Shown one piece after another: positions 1-8,931 of a stretch of DNA of 64,000 nucleotides (its first letter is position 1; every line of letters begins with the position of its first letter). This DNA is from JAJAZB01 sp964244295 (GTDB taxonomy: Bacteria; Bacteroidota; Bacteroidia; Cytophagales; Spirosomataceae). Under the pieces are notes generated by a model. That model had not been told where the DNA came from, did not search any database, and was given only the letters and a program-made list of their open reading frames with translations. Where the stretch lies: contig CAXTIG010000030.1 of NCBI GenBank assembly GCA_964244295.1, positions 1-64,000 of the forward strand, read 5' to 3'. The position numbers were made by a program, and so were the translations under genes.

Positions 1-25
1 TTTCAATTGAGTTACTGAAAGTTTC

Positions 26-484
26 ATGTCCAAATTTAATATTTTCCTTGCTTATCGCAACAACTCTAATTTTATCGTTATTAACAAACCTAATCTGCCC
101 GGCTTTGCCTGTGATGTCAAACTAGTTGAATTTAATTTTGGACAGGCAGAAGTAGGCATATCCAATGGTCTTCCCAACTTTATTCAGAGTACGTTCAATA
201 ACCTCGAACCCCGCGAGTGTCAGGCCGAAGCTGAATGCGCTGCCGTTGAGCATATTCTCTACCCAAATCCAACCACTGAAGGATTTCAAGTGAGAACCGA
301 GCAACGGTGTTTTGAGCCTTACGTTATTTCACTGTATACGCTGTCTGCCCAACTGCTTTACCAAGAGAAAATAGATAATAATCCTTCTAAGTTTTTTTCA
401 TTGAAGCAATTTCCTATCGGTTTATATTTGGTAGAAATTACATTTAAAAATAAAAAAGTTGTCAAAAAAATAATTAAACAATAG
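26..484 (+). CDS. C-terminal fragment of a T9SS-sorted beta-propeller protein
   Basis: The first half carries the segment INKPNLPGFACD...GLPNFIQS, which resembles the last blade of the WD40-like/PKD surface proteins of Bacteroidota. After a cysteine-containing linker comes a type IX secretion sorting domain of about 75 residues with the typical YPNPTTEGF opening and a Lys-rich end (KKVVKKIIKQ). There is no signal peptide, and an in-frame TGA at 8-10 precedes the ATG, so the protein as it stands could not be exported. I read it as the surviving 3' end of a longer gene, truncated or frameshifted just upstream; an intact upstream part outside the window cannot be excluded. The stretch is visibly more AT-rich than the genes that follow. 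Confidence 0.6.
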   Translation: MSKFNIFLAYRNNSNFIVINKPNLPGFACDVKLVEFNFGQAEVGISNGLPNFIQSTFNNLEPRECQAEAECAAVEHILYPNPTTEGFQVRTEQRCFEPYVISLYTLSAQLLYQEKIDNNPSKFFSLKQFPIGLYLVEITFKNKKVVKKIIKQ

Positions 485-495
485 AAGTTAATATC

Positions 496-538
496 AAAAA
501 GAGAGGCCACTTTTATCAAAAAAGTGGCCTCTCTTTTT
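496..538. terminator. Bidirectional intrinsic terminator
   Basis: A near-perfect hairpin (AAAAAGAGAGGCCACTTTT paired with AAAAGTGGCCTCTCTTTTT) with A-run and T-run flanks sits between two convergent genes, so it can end transcription from both sides. Confidence 0.8.
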
Positions 539-555
539 GATTAATATTCTTTAGG

Positions 556-2883
556 TTACAACAACCCATCCTGCTCCTTAGGCTTCACCGTCGGCTGAAT
601 CACCTGAATCGAATCGCTGCCGCTGCCGTAGCCGCTGCAATCGAGGGAGATGGTGGTGCCAGTGGGTTTTTTGAAGGGAATTTTTTCGATGCCCAGCGTT
701 TTGTCGGCGTACACTTTGTCCATGTACAGGGCCCAGGCGGGCATGGCCATCCGGCCCCCCTGCCCCAGGGCCAGGCTGCGGAAGTGAATACTGCGGTCTT
801 CGCCGCCCACCCACAGGCCCGACACCAGATTTTGGGTAATGCCCATAAACCAGCCGTCGGAATGGTTGGAGGTGGTGCCGGTTTTGGCCCCGATTTCGTT
901 GTTTTTGCCGCATTCGTAGGTATTCAGGCGCTGGGCCGTGCCGCCCTGTTCCTGCAAGGCGCCCTTGAGCATATGCACCATCAGGTAGGCCGTTTCGGGG
1001 CTGAGCGCGTCGCGGAATTCGGGGTCGAGGGTTTTGAGCACGTTGCCGTAGCGGTCGTCGATGCGGGTGATGACGAGCGGCTCTTTCCATCGCTTGCCTT
1101 CGTTCACAAACGTGGAGTAGGCGTTGACCATCTCGAACACCGACACGTCGGAAGCCCCCAGGCACAGCGCCGGGTTGGCCACCAGCGGACTGGTGATGCC
1201 GATTTGATTAGCGTAGCGCACCACCTCGCGCGGGCCGAATTTCTTGATCAGGTACGCACTCACCGTGTTGACCGACTGCCCGATGGCTTTGCGCAACGTA
1301 TAACTCTGACCGGAATAGCGGCCCGTCGAGTTTTTGGGCGTCCAGCCACCGGGCACGCCGTCTTCGGGGCCGAAGTGGACGGGCTGGTCGGTGACGTGGT
1401 CGCAGGGGGTGAAGCCGTTGTCGATGGCCGTGGCGTAGATGAACGGTTTGAACGACGACCCCGGTTGCCGGCGGCTTTGCCGGACGTGGTCGTATTTGAA
1501 ATACTTGAAGTTGATCCCGCCCACCCAGGCTTTCACGTGGCCGTTGTTGGGATCCATGCTCATGAAGCCCGTGTTGAGAAAACGCTTGTAGTAACGGATG
1601 GAATCCAGCGAACTCATCGTGGTATCCTTGCCTTCTTCGGCCCGCCAGGAAAACACCCGCATCCGGTTGGGTTTGTTCATTTCCCGGAAAATCGCCTTTT
1701 CGTCGGCCCCGTAAATCTGCTTCAACTCGCGGTAGCGGTCGGTGCGGCGGGCGGATTTTTCGATGAATCCCCGGATTTCTTTCCCGTTCTCATCGCGCCA
1801 GGGTGTGGTTTTCCCCCAGTGTGCATCGAACTTGGCCTGCTGGTCGCGCATGTGGGTACGGATGGCCTCGGTGGCGTGGGCCTGCATCCGCGAGTCGAGG
1901 GTGACGAAAATTTTCAGCCCGCTGGTGTACAAATCGAGTTGGTCGTCGTCGGGGCGGCCCTGATTCAGTTCGTTGATTTGCTGAACCAACTGGTCTTTCA
2001 TCACCGCCATAAAGTAGGGTGCCTTGCTGTTGGTGTGGTTTTCGACGTGGTACTCAAGGCGGATGGGCTGGGCCTTGAGCCGGGCGGCCTGCGCTTCGTC
2101 GAGGTAGCCGTATTTCACCATCTGGATAAACACCGTATTGCGGCGGTCAGTGGCGGCTTTAGGGTGGTACTTTGGATTGAGGCGCGTCGGATTCTGCACC
2201 ATGCCCATCAGCACGGCGGCTTCCGAAACCGAAAGCTGGGAAGGTTCTTTGGCAAAATACGTCCGCGAAGCCGAGCGGATGCCGTAGGCGTTGGAGCCAA
2301 ATTCCACCGTGTTGAGGTACATCGTCATGATTTCCTGCTTGGTGTAGCTCCGCTCGATTTTGATGGACGTAATCCATTCCTTCGCCTTGATAATCAGCAT
2401 TTTGAGCAACGGCACATTGCCCAAAATACCCTTGTATTTCTCCGTCCGGGCTTCGAACAGGTTTTTGACCAACTGCTGGGTGAGCGTACTCCCGCCCCCG
2501 CTGCTACCCGACTGCCCGGTAAACACCCCGTTGGCCGCCCGCAGCAAGCCACGCGGATCCACGCCGGAGTGCTTGGTGAAGCGGGCGTCTTCGATGGCGA
2601 CGAGGGCGTTGATGACGTTGGGCGAAATCTGCTCGAACTCCACGGGCGTGCGGTTTTCGAGAAAATACTTGCCCAGCAACACGCCGTCGGAAGAAATGAC
2701 TTCGGAGGCCTGTTCGCTGCTCGGGTTTTCGATGCTTTTCAGCCCCGGCATTCCGCCGAAAAGATTCAGAAAATCGTAGCTGACCGCCGCCAGAAACAGC
2801 AGAAACGCCCCAAAACTGATGAGCGAAATCAGCCAGAGTTTTTTGATGGTGGGCCGGTATTTACCGGGGAGGAAGTCGAACAT
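556..2883 (-). CDS. mrcA: Penicillin-binding protein 1A (bifunctional glycosyltransferase/transpeptidase)
   Basis: Class A PBP that polymerises lipid II and cross-links peptidoglycan in the periplasm. One N-terminal membrane anchor lies near residues 15-37. The GT51 domain (about 60-240) shows EDARF near residue 96, STLTQQLVKN and the MYLNTVEFG motif. The transpeptidase domain (about 420-690) has the Ser nucleophile in GSSFKP near residue 476, the SVN triad near 537 and KTGTTSNHSDGWF near 668, so all penicilloyl-serine transferase motifs are intact. At 775 residues it has the normal length for the family. It stands alone, convergent with the T9SS fragment, and its upstream gap is filled by a 197-bp inverted-repeat element. 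Confidence 0.95.
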   Translation of the reverse strand: MFDFLPGKYRPTIKKLWLISLISFGAFLLFLAAVSYDFLNLFGGMPGLKSIENPSSEQASEVISSDGVLLGKYFLENRTPVEFEQISPNVINALVAIEDARFTKHSGVDPRGLLRAANGVFTGQSGSSGGGSTLTQQLVKNLFEARTEKYKGILGNVPLLKMLIIKAKEWITSIKIERSYTKQEIMTMYLNTVEFGSNAYGIRSASRTYFAKEPSQLSVSEAAVLMGMVQNPTRLNPKYHPKAATDRRNTVFIQMVKYGYLDEAQAARLKAQPIRLEYHVENHTNSKAPYFMAVMKDQLVQQINELNQGRPDDDQLDLYTSGLKIFVTLDSRMQAHATEAIRTHMRDQQAKFDAHWGKTTPWRDENGKEIRGFIEKSARRTDRYRELKQIYGADEKAIFREMNKPNRMRVFSWRAEEGKDTTMSSLDSIRYYKRFLNTGFMSMDPNNGHVKAWVGGINFKYFKYDHVRQSRRQPGSSFKPFIYATAIDNGFTPCDHVTDQPVHFGPEDGVPGGWTPKNSTGRYSGQSYTLRKAIGQSVNTVSAYLIKKFGPREVVRYANQIGITSPLVANPALCLGASDVSVFEMVNAYSTFVNEGKRWKEPLVITRIDDRYGNVLKTLDPEFRDALSPETAYLMVHMLKGALQEQGGTAQRLNTYECGKNNEIGAKTGTTSNHSDGWFMGITQNLVSGLWVGGEDRSIHFRSLALGQGGRMAMPAWALYMDKVYADKTLGIEKIPFKKPTGTTISLDCSGYGSGSDSIQVIQPTVKPKEQDGLL

Positions 2884-2967
2884 GGGTGGATAGGGTGGTT
2901 CGTTGGGAATGGGGTGGTTTCGACGAAAACCTGAGTTTTTATGGAAATTTAAAAAAACCTTCCGAAC

Positions 2968-3164
2968 GCGTCATTGCGAGCGGAGGTAATCCAATGAGCG
3001 AAGCGAAATTGGACTACCGGAGCGCGGCAATCCCCTCACGGAGACCGAGATAGCTAAACCCGAGTACTTGCCCAACGCGCTCTTGGTCTCCGTGAGGGGA
3101 TTGCCGCGCTCCGGCAAACAGTTCTCGCTTCGCTCGCCCTGTTTGCCTACGCTCGCAATGACGC
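2968..3164. repeat. 197-bp inverted-repeat element, CGTCATTGC family
   Basis: The ends are GCGTCATTGCGAGCG and its complement CGCTCGCAATGACGC. The inner arms 3019-3046 and 3085-3112 are a perfect 28-bp inverted repeat around a 38-nt loop. Each arm also contains its own small hairpin whose loop is GAGCGAAGCGA (left) or its complement (right). This fills almost the whole 316-bp gap between the PBP1A and PorW genes; no gene is visible in it. A second full copy is at 59352-59550 and a short one at 27046-27115. Confidence 0.85.
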
Positions 3165-3199
3165 CGAAGGGAAGGCTTGTTGATTGCCACTTGGTTCGC

Positions 3200-5467
3200 T
3201 TAATTCCCCTTCGACGATGCGCTTTGCGTCACCACGGCCAGCATTTCTTTCGCCATCGTTTGCAAAGGGCTGGCGGGGTAGTTCTGGATAAACTGCGAAA
3301 GTGCCGTCTGGTAGGGGCCGGGGCCGCTGGTTTTGCCCAGCAGCATCACCCGGAGCAAGGCCAGTTTGTCTTCGAGCGGGTTGCCGGGGTAGTCGCGTAG
3401 GGCTTGTTCCACCTGCGTGAGGGCTTCGGGGTACTGGCCCTGGCCGTAGCGGGCGTAGGCTTCGGTGTAGGTACGCTGGGCCGCCGTTTGCGCCCCGGCG
3501 GTGAGCGGGCCTTCATTGCCGCGCAGCAGCAGGCGGGCAAAATACGAGTCGGGAAATTTACTGATTAGTTTTTGCCGGTAGTCCCCTTGTTTCGGCGTGC
3601 CTTCGTGGGCCAGCGAAAGCAGGTAGAGCACTTCGGGTTCGTGGGTGGTTTGGGGAAAACGCACGAGCAACTCATCGAAGGTGCGAATGGCTTCGGCGGG
3701 TTCGCGCAGGTTGAGTTGGTAAATCTTCCCGACCTGAAACTGGGCCTCTTCCTGCCGCTGCTTCGAGGCGGCGAGCGCCTGCGGGCCGAAGGGAATCTGG
3801 GCCATCAGCCGGTCTTTTTCACCCTTCAGGTTATCGGTTCGGCCCGGCGTTACCACCGAAATAGCGGGCTGGTTGGGGTTGCTGCTGGAACCGGTGGGGG
3901 CAACATCGGCCAGGCTCACGTCTTTCGTGCTGCGCCGCCAATTGTCCTCTAGCACCCGGTTGCCCCATTTTTGCTGAAATTCCTGCTTGCCCCGCGTCAC
4001 GGAACTGGCGTTGTAAAAATACCAGAGGCCGGTCTGGACTTTGTCGCCGAAGGCCGCGTCGGTGCCCGCCGTAAACTGGGCTTCCTGCTGGGCGTTGGCG
4101 GCAATCTGCTGGGCGCGGGCCACTTCGTCGGCTTCGCGCTGTTTTTGGTCGAGAATGATTTTCTCCAGGTATTTGTCGAGGGCGGCGGGGTTCATCCCGG
4201 CCAGGCGCTGGAGGCTGTCTTCGGTGCGTAGCACGGTGGCAGCCTTGACAAACTCCCGCAGCACTTTTTGTCGCTCGCTGATTTGAACGTAGTTGGGCAC
4301 GCTCGGCGGGAGCAGCGAAACGGTGCTGTCGTAGTAAGCCGAGGCGGCTTCGTAGCGCCGGAGCGGATCGTAGTTGAGTTCGGCCAGTTTGAGGTAGGTG
4401 AAGGCCAGTTGGTCGGTCTTTCCCGCCGCATATTTGGCCGAAAGCCGCAGATTGGCTTCGGCCTGGCGATAGTTTTTCCGGCCCAGCTCCTTCATCGCCA
4501 TTGCGTAGAACAAGCGGTCTTTGAGATCGGCGTTTTTGCGGTCGTCGAGCATCCGGGTGAAGTTGAATTCAGCTTCCTTGCCGGTGCCGTTCATCAGCCG
4601 GTTGAGGTCGGCGTAAAAACCCAAATCGTATGAGGGGTTGTTTTTCAGCACGGCAGCGTAGCGGGCAGCAGCCTGGTCGGATTTGCCGAGGCCGTCGAGC
4701 AATTGCCCCTGGGCGTAGAGCAGGCGGGCCTTGCGCTCGCCGCGTTTCATCAGCGGCAGGGCTTCTTCCACCAGCGCGGCGGCCACCGCCCGCTCGTCGC
4801 GGCGCTGGTGCAGCAGGGCTTTGGTGAGGTAATAATCGCGGGTGTGCTCCCGGCTGAGGGGCAGCGTGCGGAGCAAGTCGGCCACGCGTAGGCCATTGGC
4901 GTATTCGCCCTGTTCGACGTAAGCCCGCATCAACCCCACGAGCGCGGCGTGGCGGGTGTCTTCGTCGCTTTCGTCGGCGTTGGTGTTGATGTACTTGAAG
5001 GTTTCGATGGCGTTCTTGAAATCGCCCCGGTACATCCGCACCGTGCCGATGAGCAGGTAGGCGTTGTCGAGCCACTTAGCATTTTGGTGGCGTTCGGCCA
5101 CGAGCGAGGCTTTTTTCAGCACCGCGTCGAGTTGCGTGGCTACGGCCTGCGCCGAGAGCGAATCGAGGGGCGGCAACAGGTCGAGTTGCTGGCCGTAGTT
5201 GTCGATGCGGGTTTTGTAAAGCGCCTTTTCGGCTTCGTCTAACTGCTCTTTGGCCTGGAGGTAGGCGTTGAATTTCGACGTCAGGTTGTGGTAAGCCCGA
5301 CTGGCGGGGGCGGTGTTGTACTGCGAACAGGCGGCGAAGCCCAGCAGGATTCCCGTAAAAAGGAAAACCCGAAGCACCCACCACGAAGGACGACCTTCAC
5401 GAACGGATGAACGGAAATTAAATACGAACCTCGGCGATGGGAATGCTGACATGATGGGCGCGGGCAA
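3200..5467 (-). CDS. porW: Type IX secretion/gliding lipoprotein PorW (SprE-like), TPR-rich
   Basis: Outer-membrane lipoprotein with a hydrophobic signal (residues 31-46) ending in a lipobox FAAC with Cys47. After the cysteine comes the stretch CSQYNTAPASRAYHNLTSKF NAY, the hallmark start of SprE/PorW. Helical TPR-like repeats follow along most of the 755 residues, including YRGDFKNAIETFKYINT and a later YPEALTQVEQAL block. In Bacteroidota this protein links the T9SS core ring to other components and is needed for gliding and cargo secretion. An alternative start at Met6 (5452) would give a more usual signal length. The next gene is divergent. Family assignment rests on the N-terminal motif and architecture. 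Confidence 0.8.
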   Translation of the reverse strand: MPAPIMSAFPSPRFVFNFRSSVREGRPSWWVLRVFLFTGILLGFAACSQYNTAPASRAYHNLTSKFNAYLQAKEQLDEAEKALYKTRIDNYGQQLDLLPPLDSLSAQAVATQLDAVLKKASLVAERHQNAKWLDNAYLLIGTVRMYRGDFKNAIETFKYINTNADESDEDTRHAALVGLMRAYVEQGEYANGLRVADLLRTLPLSREHTRDYYLTKALLHQRRDERAVAAALVEEALPLMKRGERKARLLYAQGQLLDGLGKSDQAAARYAAVLKNNPSYDLGFYADLNRLMNGTGKEAEFNFTRMLDDRKNADLKDRLFYAMAMKELGRKNYRQAEANLRLSAKYAAGKTDQLAFTYLKLAELNYDPLRRYEAASAYYDSTVSLLPPSVPNYVQISERQKVLREFVKAATVLRTEDSLQRLAGMNPAALDKYLEKIILDQKQREADEVARAQQIAANAQQEAQFTAGTDAAFGDKVQTGLWYFYNASSVTRGKQEFQQKWGNRVLEDNWRRSTKDVSLADVAPTGSSSNPNQPAISVVTPGRTDNLKGEKDRLMAQIPFGPQALAASKQRQEEAQFQVGKIYQLNLREPAEAIRTFDELLVRFPQTTHEPEVLYLLSLAHEGTPKQGDYRQKLISKFPDSYFARLLLRGNEGPLTAGAQTAAQRTYTEAYARYGQGQYPEALTQVEQALRDYPGNPLEDKLALLRVMLLGKTSGPGPYQTALSQFIQNYPASPLQTMAKEMLAVVTQSASSKGN

Positions 5468-5562
5468 GCGCGACGGCTTTCCTTCAAAACGCGGAATGCG
5501 ACTCAGATTTTATGCCAAATTAACTAATTTTCGGTGCAATAACCTGAAAACGCACGAACACC

Positions 5563-5775
5563 ATGACTGCAATCGAAGGAGTCAGTATCGAAAAAGATGA
5601 TCAGGGCCGTGTTCGGCGCATCACGGTGGACGCTGCCATTCGACCCGACTTGGTGGGAGACATTCTGGATGAATTGCGTGCCGAACAAGCCAGCCACGAC
5701 GAGCGATACGATTGGCAGGAAGTCCGGCGGGAACTGGAGGCAAAGTTTACGGGGAGAGAAATTCTTAAGAACTAA
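5563..5775 (+). CDS. Small acidic/basic protein, orphan antitoxin-like
   Basis: A 70-residue soluble protein that begins MTAIEGVSIEKDDQGRVRRI and ends in a charged helix (WQEVRRELEAKF). The layout, a short beta N-terminus followed by a helical tail, is that of small type II antitoxins, but no toxin gene follows: the next 96 bases are a hairpin repeat. I do not recognise a defined family. The start is the only ATG and the gene is divergent from porW, so the 95-bp gap should hold promoters for both. Confidence 0.5.
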   Translation: MTAIEGVSIEKDDQGRVRRITVDAAIRPDLVGDILDELRAEQASHDERYDWQEVRRELEAKFTGREILKN

Positions 5776-5871
5776 ATGCTCAATTTTCAATGCTCAATTT
5801 TCAACGTTCAAGGTGCTGAAAGACAGTTTTTTACTTTGAACGTTGAAAATTGAGCATTGAACATTGAGCAT
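5776..5871. repeat. Short-period palindromic repeat (ATTGAGCATTGA type)
   Basis: The arms ATGCTCAATTTTCAATGCTC... and its complement ...GAGCATTGAACATTGAGCAT flank a short loop. Each arm is itself built from short imperfect tandem units. It begins directly after the stop codon of the small upstream gene. The same word type recurs at 60362-60427. Confidence 0.75.
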
Positions 5872-5902
5872 TATTTTGCCCTGATGGTCATTTAACAAGA
5901 AA

Positions 5903-6112
5903 ATGCCCACCGAACCCCAACCCCCCAACCCCTACCTCCGCTACACTGGCCTCGCCATGCAGATGCTCGTCACCATCGGGCTGGGCGTGTTTCTGGGGCT
6001 GAAGCTCGACGAGTGGGTGGGTACGAAAACGCCCTGGTTTACCATTGGCTGCTCCCTGTTTTTCATCGCAGCGGCCTTGATTTCGCTGATTCGGAGTTTG
6101 CCAAAGACCTGA
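5903..6112 (+). CDS. atpZ: ATP synthase accessory protein AtpZ
   Basis: A 69-residue membrane protein with two predicted helices (about 14-35 and 44-63) separated by a short loop containing GLKLDEWVGTKTPW, the pattern of the AtpZ/AtpI small membrane proteins that open F-type ATPase operons and have been linked to Mg2+/Ca2+ handling or rotor assembly. It is the first gene of the ATP synthase cluster here, but two unrelated genes separate it from the atpI-like gene and atpB. Confidence 0.8.
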   Translation: MPTEPQPPNPYLRYTGLAMQMLVTIGLGVFLGLKLDEWVGTKTPWFTIGCSLFFIAAALISLIRSLPKT

Positions 6113-6117
6113 CCTCC

Positions 6118-6591
6118 ATGAAAAAATTTGCCTTGCTTATTGCCTTCTTCACTGCCCTTCAGGTTCAGGCCCAGCCAGCGAGTGCCTCAACCCGAAAAGC
6201 CGACCAGGAGGCCGTAGCGCAGCAATTGAAAGCGATGGAAACGGCCTTTGCCCGCAACGACCTGATGGGGGTGGCGGCGCTCTACGCCGACGATGCCCAA
6301 ATGATGGACAACCGGGGCTTGTTCGTGCAGGGACGAAAGGATCTGAACGAGTACTGGCTGGGGTTGAAAAACGTCGGACGCGGTTGGACGCTCAGCGCCG
6401 CCGAAACGGGCGGGCAGGGCGAGTTGGTGTACCAGGTGGGCACGTCGGATTTGCGCTTCCTCAATCGGCAGGGGAAAGAACAGCGCTCGGTGACGCATTT
6501 CGTGCTGCTCTGGAAAAAGCAACCCGATGGCAGCTACAAAATTTACCGGGATTTTCTGTCTGACCTCGATTACGAAAAGGCGAAACCATGA
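6118..6591 (+). CDS. Secreted DUF4440/SnoaL-like protein
   Basis: The start is the ATG of MKKFALLIAFFTALQVQAQ, a clean Sec signal peptide; an in-frame extension further upstream would run inside atpZ and lacks sense. The mature part (about 135 residues) has the NTF2-like cone fold signature QQLKAMETAFARND...ALYADDAQMMDNRG and ends WKKQPDGSYKIYRDF, as in DUF4440/ketosteroid-isomerase-like proteins. The function is unknown; many of these are small-molecule binding or nonspecific. It lies 5 bases after atpZ, and the next gene starts before its stop, so it is probably cotranscribed with the ATPase genes without being part of the complex. Confidence 0.75.
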   Translation: MKKFALLIAFFTALQVQAQPASASTRKADQEAVAQQLKAMETAFARNDLMGVAALYADDAQMMDNRGLFVQGRKDLNEYWLGLKNVGRGWTLSAAETGGQGELVYQVGTSDLRFLNRQGKEQRSVTHFVLLWKKQPDGSYKIYRDFLSDLDYEKAKP

Positions 6592-7484
6592 AAACCCTGC
6601 ACGTCCTCAACGGCGATAGTACTGCCTACTCGTTCCGGCAAACGACCCTGCCCGGCGAAGTACTCGTTTGGCGCGAAATGTTAAGCGAAGGCCAAATGCC
6701 CGCTACCGACGACTTCGCCCCATTCTGGCAACAGCGCGGCGATTTCCTGGCCGAACACTACGGCCTCGACCGCGCTGAGTACGAACAGGACGTGGTGAAC
6801 GAGGCCCAACGGCTCCTCAATTTCCGGGCTTTCGACGAAATCACGCTCTGGTTCGAGTTCGATTTGTTTTGCCAAATCAACCTGCTGTACCTGCTGAATT
6901 TTTTCGCCAATCAGGACCTGGGCCAAACCCGTCTGACGCTCGTTTCCCCCGGTAGCCACCCACAGCACCCGAATTTCAAAGGCATGGGTGAACTCAGCCC
7001 GACTCAACTGGCGGCGCTCTGGCCGGAACGGCTCACGCTGACGACCCACGACCTGGAAATCGGACGGGAGGCTTGGCGGGCCTACCGCGCCGACTCGCCG
7101 GAGGCGTTACGGGCGCTGGTCGGGCAAGGGGATTTCGGGCAACTGATTCACCTGAAAACGGCCTTGCTCGCGCACCTGAGCCGGTTTCCCGCCCCAACGG
7201 ATGGATTGGGTTTCATCGAAAAATTCTGGTTAAAAAATCTGGAGTCGGCACCTTCGGCGAACGGACCGCTGTTAACCCGGTTCTGGGACGAAAACCCGCA
7301 GTTTGGCCTGGGCGACCTCCAACTGCTCCGCACACTGGACGACCTGAAAGGGGCCGGGCTGATTCACGAAAACGGCCAACTCTCCCTCACCGAGCGGGGC
7401 CGGGCGGTGTTGGACGGACGCGAAACGTACCGGAACTTTGTCCCGCGTCCCCGCTGGTTGGGTGGCGTCGAACTCCCCGACTGA
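6588..7484 (+). CDS. DUF1835 domain protein
   Basis: The 298-residue cytoplasmic protein starts MKTLHVLNGDSTAYSFRQT, the signature of DUF1835, and continues with FDEITLWFEFDLFCQINLL, also typical. The C-terminal part contains a short winged-helix-like segment (LKGAGLIHENGQLSLTERGR). Its biochemical role is not established. The ATG overlaps the end of the DUF4440 gene by four bases (ATGA), and its own stop overlaps the next ATG (TGATG), so all are translationally coupled in the atp cluster. Confidence 0.8.
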   Translation: MKTLHVLNGDSTAYSFRQTTLPGEVLVWREMLSEGQMPATDDFAPFWQQRGDFLAEHYGLDRAEYEQDVVNEAQRLLNFRAFDEITLWFEFDLFCQINLLYLLNFFANQDLGQTRLTLVSPGSHPQHPNFKGMGELSPTQLAALWPERLTLTTHDLEIGREAWRAYRADSPEALRALVGQGDFGQLIHLKTALLAHLSRFPAPTDGLGFIEKFWLKNLESAPSANGPLLTRFWDENPQFGLGDLQLLRTLDDLKGAGLIHENGQLSLTERGRAVLDGRETYRNFVPRPRWLGGVELPD

Positions 7485-7849
7485 TGCTCCGACTTTTGCT
7501 GCTGACGGCCTTTTTCGGAATTGTATTTTTCTGCTCCGAATTTTTAGGAATCCAAGCCTGGTTCCACCCCGATTTCCTGTTCATCCTCGCGTTTTTTCTG
7601 ACGCTCGGCGTGGTTTCACACGGGCTGATTCAACGCGGCTTTAGCGACGACCGCGCCAATTTCGTGCAATTCTACCTCGGTAGTACCGTGCTGCGCCTGC
7701 TGGGGGCAATGATTTTTCTCTTCGTGTTCTACCGGCTTGGCACGCCCGACTTCCAAACCTTCATTCTCAACTTTTTTGTACTCTACCTGTTTTATGCTGG
7801 CTTTGAATTTTACGGGGTTCGTGCTAACTTGCGGCGCTTTTCGGAGTAG
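7484..7849 (+). CDS. AtpI-like ATP synthase membrane protein
   Basis: A 121-residue protein with four predicted membrane helices (about 4-22, 26-46, 63-83, 90-108) and a basic C-terminus. This is the size and layout of AtpI-type proteins that precede atpB and help assemble the c-ring. The ATG overlaps the stop of the preceding gene. A longer reading of the same frame begins inside the DUF1835 gene and was not used. Identity is inferred from position and topology, because AtpI proteins are poorly conserved. Confidence 0.65.
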   Translation: MLRLLLLTAFFGIVFFCSEFLGIQAWFHPDFLFILAFFLTLGVVSHGLIQRGFSDDRANFVQFYLGSTVLRLLGAMIFLFVFYRLGTPDFQTFILNFFVLYLFYAGFEFYGVRANLRRFSE

Positions 7850-7869
7850 AAGCCCCAAACCCTGACACG

Positions 7870-8931
7870 ATGAGCCGACGTTTTGCTGCCAACGCCTTCA
7901 TTCATAGCTTTTTCCTCGTTACCCTTTTCTTTTTTGCCGGAATCGCTGCCCAGGCCCAACACGCCGCCCAAGGCCACGCTGAAGTGGAGGAATTCGACCC
8001 CGGTACCGAAATTTTGCACCACGTCGCCGACGAACACCAGTGGCATTTGGCAACGGTCGGCGGGCATCACTACGCCATTCCGTTGCCAGTAATTTTGTAC
8101 TCGGCCACGCGGGGCGTGAAGGTGTATTCCTCCGGCGAATTTTACCACAATCCCTCGGGCAAGGGCCACGAAGTGAGTTACGAACACGACGGGTTTACGC
8201 TCCACCACGAGCACTTTACTGCCGCCGATGGAGCGAACGTGTACGATTTCTCGCTGACCAAAAACGCCACGTCGCTGCTGGTGAGTGCGGTGTTGCTCAT
8301 TACGATTTTCTTCTCGGTGGCCAGGGGCTACCAAACCCGCCAGGGCAAAGCGCCGAAGGGCCTGCAATCGGCGCTGGAGCCGTTCGTGCTCTTCATCCGC
8401 GACGAGGTTGCCAAAAATTACATCGGTGAAAAACACTACGCCCGCTTCCTGCCTTACCTGCTGACGCTGTTTTTCTTCATCTGGATCAATAACCTGCTCG
8501 GCCTGCTGCCGGGCGGAGCCAACCTGACCGGCAACATCGCCGTGACGATGACCCTGGCCGTGATTACGTTTTTAATCGTCAATTTCAACGGGCGCAAAAC
8601 CTACTGGACGCACATTTTCGCCATGCCCGGTGTGCCGAAGTTAATGCTCCTCATCCTGACGCCGGTCGAATTAGTGGGTGTGCTGATGCGGCCCTTGTCG
8701 CTGATGATTCGACTTTTTGCCAACATCACCGCCGGGCACATCATTCTGCTGGCCTTGCTGAGCCTGATTTTCATCTTCCGTTCGGCGGCGCTGAGTGTGG
8801 TGGTGGGGCCGTTTTCGGTTTTCATGTACGCCATCGAATTGCTGGTGGCGGTGCTGCAAGCCTACATTTTCACGGTACTCACCGCCAGCTACATCGGCGC
8901 GGCGGTGGAAGAGCACCACCACGACCATTGA
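7870..8931 (+). CDS. atpB: F0F1 ATP synthase subunit a
   Basis: Membrane stator subunit that forms the proton half-channels. The conserved essential arginine lies near residue 280 in SLMIRLFANITAGH, followed by the channel helices and YAIELLVAVLQAYIF. At 353 residues it is longer than the E. coli protein because of about 130 extra N-terminal residues that start with a signal-like hydrophobic stretch and are His-rich; this extension is usual in Bacteroidota. The C-terminus is also His-rich (EEHHHDH). It lies 20 bases after the atpI-like gene. Confidence 0.95.
   Translation: MSRRFAANAFIHSFFLVTLFFFAGIAAQAQHAAQGHAEVEEFDPGTEILHHVADEHQWHLATVGGHHYAIPLPVILYSATRGVKVYSSGEFYHNPSGKGHEVSYEHDGFTLHHEHFTAADGANVYDFSLTKNATSLLVSAVLLITIFFSVARGYQTRQGKAPKGLQSALEPFVLFIRDEVAKNYIGEKHYARFLPYLLTLFFFIWINNLLGLLPGGANLTGNIAVTMTLAVITFLIVNFNGRKTYWTHIFAMPGVPKLMLLILTPVELVGVLMRPLSLMIRLFANITAGHIILLALLSLIFIFRSAALSVVVGPFSVFMYAIELLVAVLQAYIFTVLTASYIGAAVEEHHHDH

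Noticed and set aside
784..2934. Long plus-strand open frame of 716 codons across PBP1A
   Set aside because: It is antisense to a gene with complete catalytic motifs; its composition (many His, Val, Gly) is that of a GC-rich complementary frame and no domain is recognisable.
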